A DNA stretch of 64,000 nt. Origin: CAJQPP01 sp963793465 (lineage in GTDB: Bacteria > Planctomycetota > Planctomycetia > Pirellulales > Pirellulaceae). The notes beneath the pieces are model-generated. The model saw only the letters and a list, made by a program, of their open reading frames with translations, ran no database searches and had not been told where the DNA came from. This document shows positions 20,690 through 28,975 of the stretch, one piece after another (position 1 is the first letter of the stretch; every line of letters begins with the position of its first letter). Where the stretch lies: positions 62,001 to 126,000 of the forward strand of contig CAWCAJ010000004.1 in the NCBI GenBank assembly GCA_963793465.1, given 5' to 3'. Made by a program: the position numbers and the translations under genes.

Positions 20690-21969
20690 CTGTCCCCCTT
20701 TTCGCGCCCCTTTTCGCGCCCCTTTTCACGGCGTCGGCCACGCATCATCGAGATCAACTGGGCCACCGCCAACAGCCAGACCAGCGTCGCCACAACCAGA
20801 AACGAGTAGTGCCAGATCTGCGAGCTCAGGATCAACACCAGCGAGGCGGCTACTTCGGCCAGTGGTTTGACAACGGCATTGTTGAAACCGATCGCCGTGC
20901 GGCGTTTGGGACGACGGACCCTGGTGTACAGGAATTGCAAAGCCGTATCGTGGGCACTGCGTCGCCAGGCATCCATCGACTTGGCCAGCGTGGTGATCGC
21001 CATCAGCATCACCAAACCCGTTCCGGCAATCAAAAAGATGTTCAGGAACAGCAGCACCAAGGGCATCACCAGGATGGGAAACAGCACGCTGCGGTTCGTC
21101 AGCAGATGGCCCGTCAGAAAGTACTGAATCATCAGCGTGATCAGACCGGTGGCTGCGTAGAAAACGCCAAAGTACTGCGCCAACGATTGCTCGTTGCCTT
21201 CAAAAAAATTGTTGGCGGTGACTTTCCATTCGAAGGCAATCAGCGTTAGCACAAACACCTTGGCGGCGATCAGGATCCCGATCCAACGTCCAAATCGGTC
21301 CGACCAGGCCCGGCGACGCAGCATGCGGTGCAGACTCTCTCTTTCCGCCGGCAGATACCGCCCGGCAGCGGGCAGCAAACGGCGGGTTTCCTCCACACTT
21401 TTCAGTCTGCGGATCGGCAACATCGACATCACATCCAAGGCGGCTGAAAACAACAGAAAGGTGCTGACGGTCACCAGGCCGGCCTCGATCCCGATCAACG
21501 ATCCGACTAGAATACTGGCCGTTGGCAAGCCCAGCAAAACCATGGCCCAGGATTTGCGACTGCTGTTTTCTCCAAGGATCTCGTTGAGCGCCGAGGCAAT
21601 ATTGATGGCAATGATACAACCCTTGACCTCCGCCAACAGATAAACACAGGCCAGCAGGTAGTAAGAGTGATCCAGGCGGGGCAGCAAAGCCCAGGCCAGA
21701 ATCGTGATCAAGCCCAAGGCCACTGCGGACACTTCCAGCGAGGCCCGCAGTCTCAGTTTCTTGATCACCAGAAACCACAGCGTCGCCAGGATCGCCGTGA
21801 TGATTCCGGAAGCCACAAACACACTGGCCAGATTGTCGTTACCGACCCGGGACAGAAACAGGCTGTCTCCGGCCGTTCGCGACAGCGTGTACGAGGAACC
21901 GGTCAGCATGCAGTACAGAAACAACCGAAGCACCGCCGGGCGTTCGCCTTGGGGAATGCTTCGCATCAT
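20659..21969 (-). CDS. Polytopic membrane carrier, MFS/ADP-ATP-translocase-like
   Basis: Encodes 436 residues with about 10-12 predicted membrane helices. It begins MMRSIPQGERPAVLRLFLYC and includes FLSRVGNDNLASVFVASGII and AFEWKVTANNFFEGNEQSLAQYFG, which resemble the Npt/Ntt (TlcA-like) branch and MFS proteins without a close match I can name. The C-terminal tail RREKGREKGREKG comes from a 12-bp tandem repeat (20697-20729). The last 31 bases overlap the end of the LysR gene on the opposite strand. Substrate unknown. Confidence 0.7.
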   Translation of the reverse strand: MMRSIPQGERPAVLRLFLYCMLTGSSYTLSRTAGDSLFLSRVGNDNLASVFVASGIITAILATLWFLVIKKLRLRASLEVSAVALGLITILAWALLPRLDHSYYLLACVYLLAEVKGCIIAINIASALNEILGENSSRKSWAMVLLGLPTASILVGSLIGIEAGLVTVSTFLLFSAALDVMSMLPIRRLKSVEETRRLLPAAGRYLPAERESLHRMLRRRAWSDRFGRWIGILIAAKVFVLTLIAFEWKVTANNFFEGNEQSLAQYFGVFYAATGLITLMIQYFLTGHLLTNRSVLFPILVMPLVLLFLNIFLIAGTGLVMLMAITTLAKSMDAWRRSAHDTALQFLYTRVRRPKRRTAIGFNNAVVKPLAEVAASLVLILSSQIWHYSFLVVATLVWLLAVAQLISMMRGRRREKGREKGREKGDSQESKSWLRA

Positions 21970-22071
21970 TCGATGTTACCTGGGGTTTGCATCTCGTCCG
22001 TTCTGGCGCCTCCCCGGCCAGCTCGATCGATTGGGCCGGATATCCGCTCACGAGCCTCCGTCCAATTCAGC

Positions 22072-23775
22072 CTAGGGCTTCGCGGTTCTGGGCAGCGAAG
22101 TACTGGGCTGCGCCGCCTGTCGATCCATCTCATCCCGCGGGCCAGCCGTGAATCGCCCGTGCAAGGAAGCCCAATCGATCACCAGTTTACCACCCGACCC
22201 TTCGTGTTGCTTGGCCCAGTTCATCAGCAGATCCAGGCAGGCGTGGTCAATGTAACTGAGGTGGGCAAAATCGACATGCAGTTCCGTGGAAGACGGTACC
22301 TCATCCAGCTTGGCGGCCAGCACCGGCAGCCGCAGGAACGTGGCGGCACCCCGCATGTCCAAGCGGGATACCGGGCCGGATTCGACCAGTTCCAATTCGA
22401 GGTGCGAGAATCGATACAACAGCTTGGCGGCCGATAACAGGATCCCCACAATCACGCCGACCAACAGATCCTCGCCGACAATCACCGCCAAAGTCACCAG
22501 GAAAATAATGGCTTCACTGCGACTGGTTTTCCAGAGTTCCCGAATCTGCCGGAAATTGACGAGCTTGTAACCGATGTAAACCAGCAGGGCACCCAACGCA
22601 GAACGGGGAATGTAGGCCAACACCCATGGCAGGGCGGCCACAAACACCAATAGCCAGAGACCATGCAGAATCGCCGAGGCCCGGGTTTTGGCTCCCGAAT
22701 TGACGTTGGCCGAGCTGCGGACAATCACCCCCGTCATGGGTAACGCCCCGATCAAACCACACAAAACGTTGCCAATTCCCTGCGCCGTTAACTCCTTGTC
22801 GTACTTGGTGCGTTCCCCGGAGTGCATCTGGTCCACGGCGGTGGCACACAGCAGCGTTTCGGCACTGGCCACCAACGCGATCACCATGGCCCCAATCAAC
22901 ACAATCGGGTCAAACAACAACTGGAACCAGGTCCAGGTGGTCGGCAGGGTGGTTTCTTCAAACATGTTGTCTGGCACACGCAGTTTCTGAATCTCCAGTC
23001 CCGCCACCTGAGCCACAACCGTGGCCACCACAATGGCCACCAGCGCCGCTGGAATCAACTTGAACTTTTTGGGAACGATCAGTGGCCAGACCACGATGCA
23101 GGCGATGGTGATGATTCCGATCAAAGCCGCCAGATGATGGTTCTCGGAGGTATCCTGCGAGAAACACTTGAGGATCGCTTCCGGAATGGTGGCGATGTAC
23201 TGCAAGCCACCGTGGGCCTTGTGACCGTGCCACATGGCCTGATGGTCCAACATCACGTGAAACTGGCTCACCAGAATCAGGATCCCGATACCCGCCAGCA
23301 TTCCCTTGATAACCGCTGGAGAGACCGCTCGAAACCACTGCCCCAGCCTCAACTTGCCGGCCACGATCTGCAGCAAACCGGCCAGAAACACGGCGGTCCC
23401 CAACACCATCAACGAGTAGCCCTCGGCATCCGTTCCTTCAATCGCATCGAGCGTACCTACCTTGGCCAGAAAACTATCCCGCCCCTTGGCGATCAAGTCG
23501 GCCACGATCACAAACAGACCAGCCGCCGGTCCACTCACCTGCAGCGGCGATCCGGCCAGAAAACCCACCACCAAGCCGCCGATGATCCCCGTCAACAGGG
23601 CCCGCGCCGGACTGACTCCCACCGCCACGGCGATCCCGATACAAAGCGGCAGGGCCACCAGGAAAACCACAATCGATGCCAGCAAATCGGACCGGAAATG
23701 GACCAGCTTGTTGTTCCCCGGGGAAGATTCCGCGCTTACCTTCGGTTGCCCGGTCTCCGCTGCTGACTTTGACAT
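22072..23775 (-). CDS. SulP-family anion transporter with STAS domain
   Basis: Encodes 567 residues. The N-terminal membrane part carries SulP hallmarks: DLLASIVVFLVALPLCIGIA, VGFLAGSPLQVSGPAAGL, and the segment GLIGALPMTGVIVRSSANVNSG that forms the substrate site region. About 14 helices are expected. Residues of about 440-545 form a STAS domain (LDEVPSSTELHVDFAHLSYIDHACLDLLMNWAKQ). Family members carry sulfate, bicarbonate or dicarboxylates; in marine bacteria many are Na+-dependent bicarbonate carriers, but the ion cannot be assigned here. It lies 102 bases upstream of the carrier gene in the same direction, so they may be co-transcribed. Confidence 0.9.
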   Translation of the reverse strand: MSKSAAETGQPKVSAESSPGNNKLVHFRSDLLASIVVFLVALPLCIGIAVAVGVSPARALLTGIIGGLVVGFLAGSPLQVSGPAAGLFVIVADLIAKGRDSFLAKVGTLDAIEGTDAEGYSLMVLGTAVFLAGLLQIVAGKLRLGQWFRAVSPAVIKGMLAGIGILILVSQFHVMLDHQAMWHGHKAHGGLQYIATIPEAILKCFSQDTSENHHLAALIGIITIACIVVWPLIVPKKFKLIPAALVAIVVATVVAQVAGLEIQKLRVPDNMFEETTLPTTWTWFQLLFDPIVLIGAMVIALVASAETLLCATAVDQMHSGERTKYDKELTAQGIGNVLCGLIGALPMTGVIVRSSANVNSGAKTRASAILHGLWLLVFVAALPWVLAYIPRSALGALLVYIGYKLVNFRQIRELWKTSRSEAIIFLVTLAVIVGEDLLVGVIVGILLSAAKLLYRFSHLELELVESGPVSRLDMRGAATFLRLPVLAAKLDEVPSSTELHVDFAHLSYIDHACLDLLMNWAKQHEGSGGKLVIDWASLHGRFTAGPRDEMDRQAAQPSTSLPRTAKP

Positions 23776-24101
23776 GTGGTCGTCTCCTGTCCCTTTAAAT
23801 AGAGCCGCCGCTAAGCGGTCACCGAGCTCGTCTGAACCAACGAATTTCGACTTAATCTGGCCCGCTGTCCAGATCGATTCTTACGGGGCCGCAGGCCGCA
23901 GATCCCAAAATCGTCCATTTGTTAAGGACTTTTGGGAAAGGGATCTTTGGCTATGGAGACGAGTCAATGGAGCGCAGCACCCCAAGGGCCGTTCCGGCAT
24001 GGGTTCCCGCCACCTGAGTACCCCCGTTTCCGGCTGGACAGGGCGTCAGGCAATAAGGGTCGTTTTAGCGGCTCAGGCATCGGCTGGCAAACTGTCCGCC
24101 A
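23776..24101. other. Intergenic, no gene seen
   Basis: A 326-base gap between two minus-strand genes; it must contain the SulP promoter. No repeat, terminator or small gene stood out. Confidence 0.45.
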
Positions 24102-24347
24102 TCAATCGAAGACCGAAGAAACCCAATTGGCCGCGAAAGTCTTGCCGATCGCGGCCACCAACGCTGTGCGAAACGCCCCGGCCAGGGTGGCATGTTCCAG
24201 AAAGAAAATCGCACAAGTGCTTACGGCGACCATGGTGACGTACATGGCGAGCGTCTTCTTGAACCGCTTCTTGCGAAAGCAGCTACGAACCGCGTGTTCT
24301 GTTCCGGTCCCCGCCAAATTCTGCTGCGTGAAGGAATTCGCTGCCAT
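24102..24347 (-). CDS. Small membrane protein, DUF2061-like
   Basis: Encodes 81 residues. ATG 24347 follows a strong AAGGAGA site with ideal spacing, the clearest ribosome binding site in this area. After a polar N-terminus (MAANSFTQQNLAGTGTEHAV), the segment CFRKKRFKKTLAMYVTMVAV begins two predicted helices, the second being AGAFRTALVAAIGKTFAANW. The pattern of a basic patch, helix, short loop and a G(x)TFA helix resembles the DUF2061 family of two-helix inner-membrane proteins. Function is unknown. It stands alone. Confidence 0.65.
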   Translation of the reverse strand: MAANSFTQQNLAGTGTEHAVRSCFRKKRFKKTLAMYVTMVAVSTCAIFFLEHATLAGAFRTALVAAIGKTFAANWVSSVFD

Positions 24348-24720
24348 CGAAATCTCCTTGAAAGGTTCCTGGCACTCTCACTTGTATCCAAAGCACCGCC
24401 AGCCCAAAAGCAGGATTTGCCTTTCCCATTCAAAGATAAAACCTGCTGATACCTGCCCGGCCTTTGTGCGTCACCTACGGAGATAGTATTGGCTGGTTTC
24501 AGAAAAAGAAAAAGCAGTTAATTTAGACCTGACCGAAAGAGATTTTCTGCCTTTCAAGGCGCCCTGTCCTGCCTTTCGAGGCGCCCTGAAAAGCCGGACC
24601 TCGTGGCATCAGCCCTCCGTTGGCTCCTGTTCCATACCATCCCAACCGGCAGACCCCAATTCTGACGTTGGGAATATTCAGGGAGGCACAACGACATGGA
24701 GTCTATTTGTCTTACAGACT
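24348..24720. other. Intergenic region with a short GC palindrome repeat
   Basis: No gene seen. At 24548-24588 a 19-base unit (TGCCTTTCAAGGCGCCCTG and a one-base variant) occurs twice with a 22-base period, each containing the palindrome GGCGCC. The dispersed 100-bp element follows at 24721-24832. Confidence 0.5.
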
Positions 24721-24832
24721 GTGGCCAGGTCCATTCAATGCGGATCTGGCGGGTGCCACTGCTGGCTTGCCCTTGCCCAGCAGTGTGGTTGCAAATCCAG
24801 CAAGGTCCTTGCCATTGCGATCTGACAGACCA
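24721..24832 (-). repeat. Stop-codon-linked palindromic element, copy a
   Basis: Read on the minus strand it begins TGGTCTGTCAGATCG directly after the TAA of the DsrE-like gene. It contains the core CACTGCTGGGC...GCCAGCAGTGGCACCC with a 6-base extra stretch in the loop. Confidence 0.8.
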
Positions 24833-25399
24833 TTAAAACGGATTCAGCGAATACCCGTCCTGATCCAACAAGGCGTGTGCCGTCATGGCCGAAAGCGCCA
24901 CCTGCACTCCCGGCAGGAGATCCGGCTTGCCAATCTTCTGCCAGGCCGCGCTTTGACCGCAAACAAAAAATTGCACGTGGGCTTTTTGCAACTCTGCCAC
25001 CAGTTTGGCCGTGGCGTTGGAACGGCCAGAGTAGTGGGCCGCGTAAAACTCGTCGCGAGTCACATCCAGGGCCGCTCCTCCATGCACCACAATGGCCAGC
25101 TTGATGTTCTCGAGTGGCACACCGGCTTCGACATGCATATTGATGAAACGCGCTGCAGAATCCAAGGTGCGCTGGATGGTCCCCGGAGTCGCCTGGTCCC
25201 CGGCATCAAAACGTACATGGAACTGCGTTCCCTGGGGAATTTTCAAGTCGGATTCCACGTTGGCAATCTTGCCAAAGTTGGCAAACACTGGCCCGGCATG
25301 GAACACCTCGTCATCCTGGGCCCAGGCGGTGCCGCCGAAAGCCGCTGCGAAAACCACGACGCTCAGCTTTGCCACGAACCACTTGAATACCGAGTTCAT
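24833..25399 (-). CDS. Secreted DsrE/DsrF-like protein
   Basis: Encodes 188 residues from ATG 25399; GTG 25402 and TTG 25408 are alternatives. A Sec signal peptide (VFKWFVAKLSVVVFAAAFGGTAWA) precedes a DsrE-type domain. The diagnostic stretch ENIKLAIVVHGGAALDVTRDEFYAAHY is followed by LVAELQKAHVQFFVCGQSAAWQ, where one cysteine sits at the position used for sulfur handling in DsrE/TusD proteins. MTAHALLDQDGYSLNPF ends the domain. Periplasmic DsrE-like proteins of this kind are widespread but of unclear function. Not in an operon with recognisable sulfur genes. Confidence 0.8.
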   Translation of the reverse strand: MNSVFKWFVAKLSVVVFAAAFGGTAWAQDDEVFHAGPVFANFGKIANVESDLKIPQGTQFHVRFDAGDQATPGTIQRTLDSAARFINMHVEAGVPLENIKLAIVVHGGAALDVTRDEFYAAHYSGRSNATAKLVAELQKAHVQFFVCGQSAAWQKIGKPDLLPGVQVALSAMTAHALLDQDGYSLNPF

Positions 25400-25577
25400 C
25401 ACTGCCAACCCCTAACCGAAAAGTGAGTGCCTTTTTCTTGTTAACGAGTTCCCTGGTCGGAACCTGCCGCCTGTAACCGGTAAGCGGACCGTATCGCAAT
25501 CCCTGCGAAAAGACTCCAGGCGTACCCCCGGAAATTCGGCGGCCCATCCGTCCGGTGACACAGAACCCTGCCACAAA

Positions 25578-25850
25578 CTACCACGGGCAGTTTCGTATGG
25601 GATCGCTTTTCTCAAGCATTTCCAGAATTTCCATTTTCGCAGGATTGCGGAGTTGGCCACGCCGCGTGCTCAACACCTGCTCGCCAAACCGGTAATGCGG
25701 GATCACTTGATTTCGCCATCCGCTCATGGGTGGGGCGATCACCCAATGTATGATTCCGCAGCCTCCTCGATGCCAAAAGGGTACCAAGGTGGGCCAAACT
25801 GCCCCAATATCGATCGCCGACATCCTTCCCGGGATAATTCGATCTGCCAT
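25578..25850 (-). CDS. Possible small hypothetical protein, 90 aa
   Basis: Doubtful. From ATG 25850 the product reads MADRIIPGRMSAIDIGAVW, continues through HRGGCGIIHWVIAPPMSGWR and ends SDPIRNCPW. Its composition is more protein-like than most chance frames in this DNA, but it has no convincing ribosome binding site and matches no family I recognise. It lies in the 550-base gap between the divergent DsrE-like and nickel superoxide dismutase genes, which otherwise shows no feature. Confidence 0.25.
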   Translation of the reverse strand: MADRIIPGRMSAIDIGAVWPTLVPFWHRGGCGIIHWVIAPPMSGWRNQVIPHYRFGEQVLSTRRGQLRNPAKMEILEMLEKSDPIRNCPW

Positions 25851-25950
25851 CACTTTTCTTGACTTTCCGTTGCGATACGATGGGGGACCCGGCTGGCATC
25901 TCCGCCGGTTGGACATCCCCAAAGGCAATCACCACTTCAGGAGAAACTCC

Positions 25951-26475
25951 ATGTCCTTGAAATGCAGTATCTTGACCCTTCCTATGCTGTTGACAGCCAC
26001 CTTGTCGCTGTCCGCTGTCGACGCGCACGATCCACAGCCGACGCTGGCACCCCATTGCGAAGTGCCCTGTGGGATCTACGACGACCAGATGCGATTCGTG
26101 CAAATGCTGGAGGACACACAGACCATTGCCAAGTCGATTGCAGCGATCAATGACTTTGCCACCGCCAGCAAAACCGAAGGAGCCCTCTCAGCCAAAGGCG
26201 TTAACCAGGCCATGCGTTGGGTAACCACCAAGGAGAACCACGCCACCAACATCCAACACATCGCCAGCCAGTACTTTCTGACCCAACGCATCAAACCCGA
26301 CAACGAACGCTATGTGGACCAATTGAAGGCCGCCCACGCCGTAATGGTAGCGGCCATGAAATGCAAACAGGACGCCGATGCCGCGTCGGCCGACACCCTC
26401 AAAAACGCCATCTACGATCTGTACCGGGCCTACGAGGGCAAAGAACCCGATTTGGAGCACAAGCACGAGGGCTAG
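25951..26475 (+). CDS. sodN: Nickel superoxide dismutase (exported form)
   Basis: Encodes 174 residues; ATG 25951 follows CAGGAGA at good spacing. The nickel hook H-C-x-x-P-C-G-x-Y is intact (HCEVPCGIYDD), followed by the four-helix bundle expected of SodN (MRFVQMLEDTQTIAKSIAAI, HATNIQHIASQYFLTQRI). The enzyme converts superoxide to oxygen and peroxide, with nickel held by the His N-terminus and the two Cys. The hook is preceded by a Sec-like signal peptide (MLLTATLSLSAVDA) plus about nine residues (HDPQPTLAP), so a further cleavage is needed to free the catalytic His. No SodX-type protease gene lies nearby. Confidence 0.9.
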   Translation: MSLKCSILTLPMLLTATLSLSAVDAHDPQPTLAPHCEVPCGIYDDQMRFVQMLEDTQTIAKSIAAINDFATASKTEGALSAKGVNQAMRWVTTKENHATNIQHIASQYFLTQRIKPDNERYVDQLKAAHAVMVAAMKCKQDADAASADTLKNAIYDLYRAYEGKEPDLEHKHEG

Positions 26476-26535
26476 TGTCTGTCCAGGCTGATCTGACGGG
26501 TGCCACGGCTGGCTTGCCCAGCAGTGTCGGGGCGG
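26474..26535 (+). repeat. Stop-codon-linked palindromic element, copy b
   Basis: Begins with the AG of the sodN TAG stop (AGTGTCTGTCCAGGCTGATC), followed by TGACGGGTGCC, then the core GGCTGGCTTGCCCAGCAGTG. The distal half is not recognisable. The remaining gap to the glutamate dehydrogenase start at 26843 shows nothing else. Confidence 0.8.
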
Positions 26536-26842
26536 GGGATTCCCCGACGATCCGGCGGCTTGAGCCCCCTCCCTGCGAATGACGCTGCCATGGGGGGGCG
26601 TCGCAACGGCGGCACGCCGGTTGCACAGTCCAATGACAAAAGCGCTGCCCGTTTCCATGTCGACCGACTGGGGCCCAGCCCGAGCGAAAGGGGACACACT
26701 CCCGGTTCGCGACTGGGCTGGGCTTCCTTTTTTGCCCCGGCGGGCTTTTCCGGTTTGGAAAAATCCCCGATGCCGAATTATATTAAGCCTGCCAGCCATC
26801 CGTTGCTTGGCCCATTTGACACCCAGGTCTCTGCCATCTGCC

Positions 26843-28258
26843 ATGTCACACATCAGCTTCGCCAAACAAGTCAACCATAACTTTGACAAAGCGGCCGCAC
26901 TTACCAAGCACGACCCCAGCCTGTTGGCTCAAATTCGCGTTTGCAATTTTGTCTGCCGCTTCGCCTTCCCCATCGAACGGGACAACGGCAAGATCGAAGT
27001 CATCCGCGCCTGGCGGGCCCAGCACAGCAACCACAAACTTCCCACCAAAGGTGGCATTCGATTCAGCATCGATGTCAACGAGGACGAAGTCATCGCTTTG
27101 GCCAGCCTGATGAGCTACAAATGCGCGATCGTGAATGTGCCCTTCGGCGGCGCCAAAGGGGGCGTCAAGATCGATCGGCGTCAGTATTCGAATCAGGAAC
27201 TGGAGCGTATCACGCGGCGATTCACTTTTGAGTTGCACCGCAAAAACTTCATTGGCACGGGAATTGATGTTCCGGCTCCCGATTTTGGAACCGGTGCCAA
27301 AGAAATGTCCTGGATCGCCGACACCTACCAATCGCTCAATAACAACGACTTGAATGCTCTGGGCTGTGTCACCGGTAAACCGGTCGCCCTCGGTGGCATC
27401 CGGGGTCGGACGGAAGCAACCGGACTGGGTGTGTTTTTTGGAGTCCGGGAAGCACTCAGCATCGCGGAAGACATGCGGCCCCTGGGATTGTCCACGGGCG
27501 TGGACGGCAAGACGGTCGTGATTCAGGGGTTCGGCAACGTCGGCTACCACAGCGCCAAGTTTTTTTCCGAGGCCGGTGCCAAGGTCATCGCCATCGCGGA
27601 ATGGGATGGTGCCATTCACAACCCCAAAGGTCTGGACATTGAGGCCGTCGATGCCCATCGCCGGGACACGGGGTCGATCTTGGGCAGCCCCGATTCCGCC
27701 ACCCTGGCCGATTCCGGGCAGGCGTTGGAGCTGGAATGTGACATTCTGATTCCTGCCGCGTTGGAAAACGTGATCACGGATGAAAATGTCGACCGGATCA
27801 AGGCCCGCATCATTGCCGAGGCCGCCAATGGTCCGCTCACCGCGGGCTCCAGCGAGAAGCTTTTCAAACGGGGAGTGTTGGTCCTGCCCGATGCATTTTT
27901 GAATGCCGGCGGTGTCACGGTCTCCTATTTCGAATGGCTTAAAAACCTGTCTCATGTCCGCTTTGGACGGATGGAAAAACGTTATGAAGAGAATGCTTTT
28001 CGCCGCGTCCTGAAATCAGTGGAAGCGGCCACGGGGAAACAGTTTTCCGATGCCGAGGTACAGGTGGCTGCCCACGGTGCCGACGAGCACGACCTGGTGT
28101 ATTCCGGCCTGGAAGAAACCATGGCTAACGCCTACCACGAAGTACGCGCCCACCGCCTGCGTTTAGGGGCCGAAACGGTCGACTTGCGAGTCGCCTCCTT
28201 TGTGGACGCGATCGACAAGATCGCCCTGTGCTACGGTGACATGGGGATCTTCCCCTAA
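26843..28258 (+). CDS. gdhA: Glutamate dehydrogenase family (Glu/Leu/Phe/Val dehydrogenase)
   Basis: Encodes 471 residues from ATG 26843 (MSHISFAKQVNHNFDKAAAL). The dimerisation/substrate domain has the conserved KGGIRF and the catalytic-lysine region NVPFGGAKGGVKID. PAPDFGTGAKEMSWIAD and GCVTGKPVALGGIRGR complete the active site. The NAD(P)-binding domain begins TVVIQGFGNVGYHSAKFF, with an acidic residue after strand 2 (AEWDGAIHNP) favouring NAD. It catalyses reversible oxidative deamination of glutamate, linking ammonia and 2-oxoglutarate. At about 470 residues it is longer than the hexameric 420-450 forms. Not in an operon. Confidence 0.92.
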   Translation: MSHISFAKQVNHNFDKAAALTKHDPSLLAQIRVCNFVCRFAFPIERDNGKIEVIRAWRAQHSNHKLPTKGGIRFSIDVNEDEVIALASLMSYKCAIVNVPFGGAKGGVKIDRRQYSNQELERITRRFTFELHRKNFIGTGIDVPAPDFGTGAKEMSWIADTYQSLNNNDLNALGCVTGKPVALGGIRGRTEATGLGVFFGVREALSIAEDMRPLGLSTGVDGKTVVIQGFGNVGYHSAKFFSEAGAKVIAIAEWDGAIHNPKGLDIEAVDAHRRDTGSILGSPDSATLADSGQALELECDILIPAALENVITDENVDRIKARIIAEAANGPLTAGSSEKLFKRGVLVLPDAFLNAGGVTVSYFEWLKNLSHVRFGRMEKRYEENAFRRVLKSVEAATGKQFSDAEVQVAAHGADEHDLVYSGLEETMANAYHEVRAHRLRLGAETVDLRVASFVDAIDKIALCYGDMGIFP

Positions 28259-28328
28259 GGTCCCACCCCATGCCGGGCCCCCAGGCCGTTCCCGCCCTTC
28301 ATTCCCGGCCCTTTCATTCCCGGCCCCT

Positions 28329-28643
28329 TCATAATTGCGACAGCCGCCAAACCCTGAGGCAGGATTCCAACTTCGCCAGCAGCCCCAATCGTGTTTTTGG
28401 AGGGGGAGCTGGTCCACCACCAATCCGATGGAATTGGCGGCTGGGCACTGCTACCGCACGTGTGAAGCGGTAACGCGTTGCACGTTCCGGATTCCGCTTC
28501 CGGGCACCCACCGAAAAGGTCGCGCCAATCGCACCTTCTCGACAGCAATGTCGATTGCCATCTTGCATGGCATTCAAACGACCCTCAATGGTGACAAAAT
28601 AGACCGGTTCGCCGCACCAGTCGCACGTTGTTTTCCTGACCAT
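28329..28643 (-). CDS. Possible small zinc-ribbon protein
   Basis: From ATG 28643, preceded by AAGGAGG ten bases upstream, the product begins MVRKTTCDWCGEPVYFVTIE and contains a second Cys cluster (NRHCCREG), a plausible zinc ribbon. After about residue 50 the sequence becomes low-quality (PSRQFHRIGGGPAPPP), so the real end may be earlier or altered by a missing base. It lies convergent with glutamate dehydrogenase. Function unknown. Confidence 0.45.
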   Translation of the reverse strand: MVRKTTCDWCGEPVYFVTIEGRLNAMQDGNRHCCREGAIGATFSVGARKRNPERATRYRFTRAVAVPSRQFHRIGGGPAPPPKTRLGLLAKLESCLRVWRLSQL

Positions 28644-28973
28644 TCGCTACCTGCCTCCTTGCATTTGAGCTCTACGATTCCGAATGTCCTGTAGTACTCC
28701 ATCCACGGCGGTTTGGTTCTGATAATCCCAATTTCTTTTAATTCAATCTGTTTTGGCAGCTGCTATCGAATTTGGTCGCTGCCAGTGACAGCGTGCACTC
28801 AAACAAAACGGGCGGACACCTCTGGGTGCCGCCCGTTTGCGGATGGATGAATTCAATCAAAGGCTCCCGCAGCCGGAGATCCCGTTGGTGGAATGTCCGT
28901 CCTGCAATGACCGGTCGCCGTCACAGCTGGACAAGCCAGCCGTGGCAGCGGTCAAATCATTCGTCACAGACCA
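28644..28973. other. Intergenic region holding a terminator and a repeat
   Basis: No gene. The stretch contains the hairpin at 28806-28838 and palindromic element copy c next to the thioredoxin-fold gene. Confidence 0.5.
28806..28838 (-). terminator. Probable intrinsic terminator
   Basis: AAACGGGCGG (28806-28815) pairs perfectly with CCGCCCGTTT (28829-28838). On the minus strand it is followed by TTTTGTTTG. It would end transcripts of the thioredoxin-fold gene, 135 bases downstream of its stop. Confidence 0.75.
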
Positions 28974-28975
28974 CT
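28920..28975 (-). repeat. Stop-codon-linked palindromic element, copy c
   Basis: On the minus strand it begins with the AG of the TAG stop of the thioredoxin-fold gene (AGTGGTCTGTGACGAATG), then has a diverged core (CCACGGCTGGCTTGTCCAG). Confidence 0.7.

Noticed and set aside
22822..23766. 314-residue open frame antisense to the SulP gene
   Set aside because: Composition dominated by Q, H and R; the SulP frame has full family motifs.
24620..25426. 268-residue plus-strand open frame
   Set aside because: Starts in a non-coding region, crosses the palindromic element and is antisense to the DsrE-like gene.
26846..27955. 369-residue open frame antisense to glutamate dehydrogenase
   Set aside because: Antisense shadow of a strongly conserved enzyme, no start signal.
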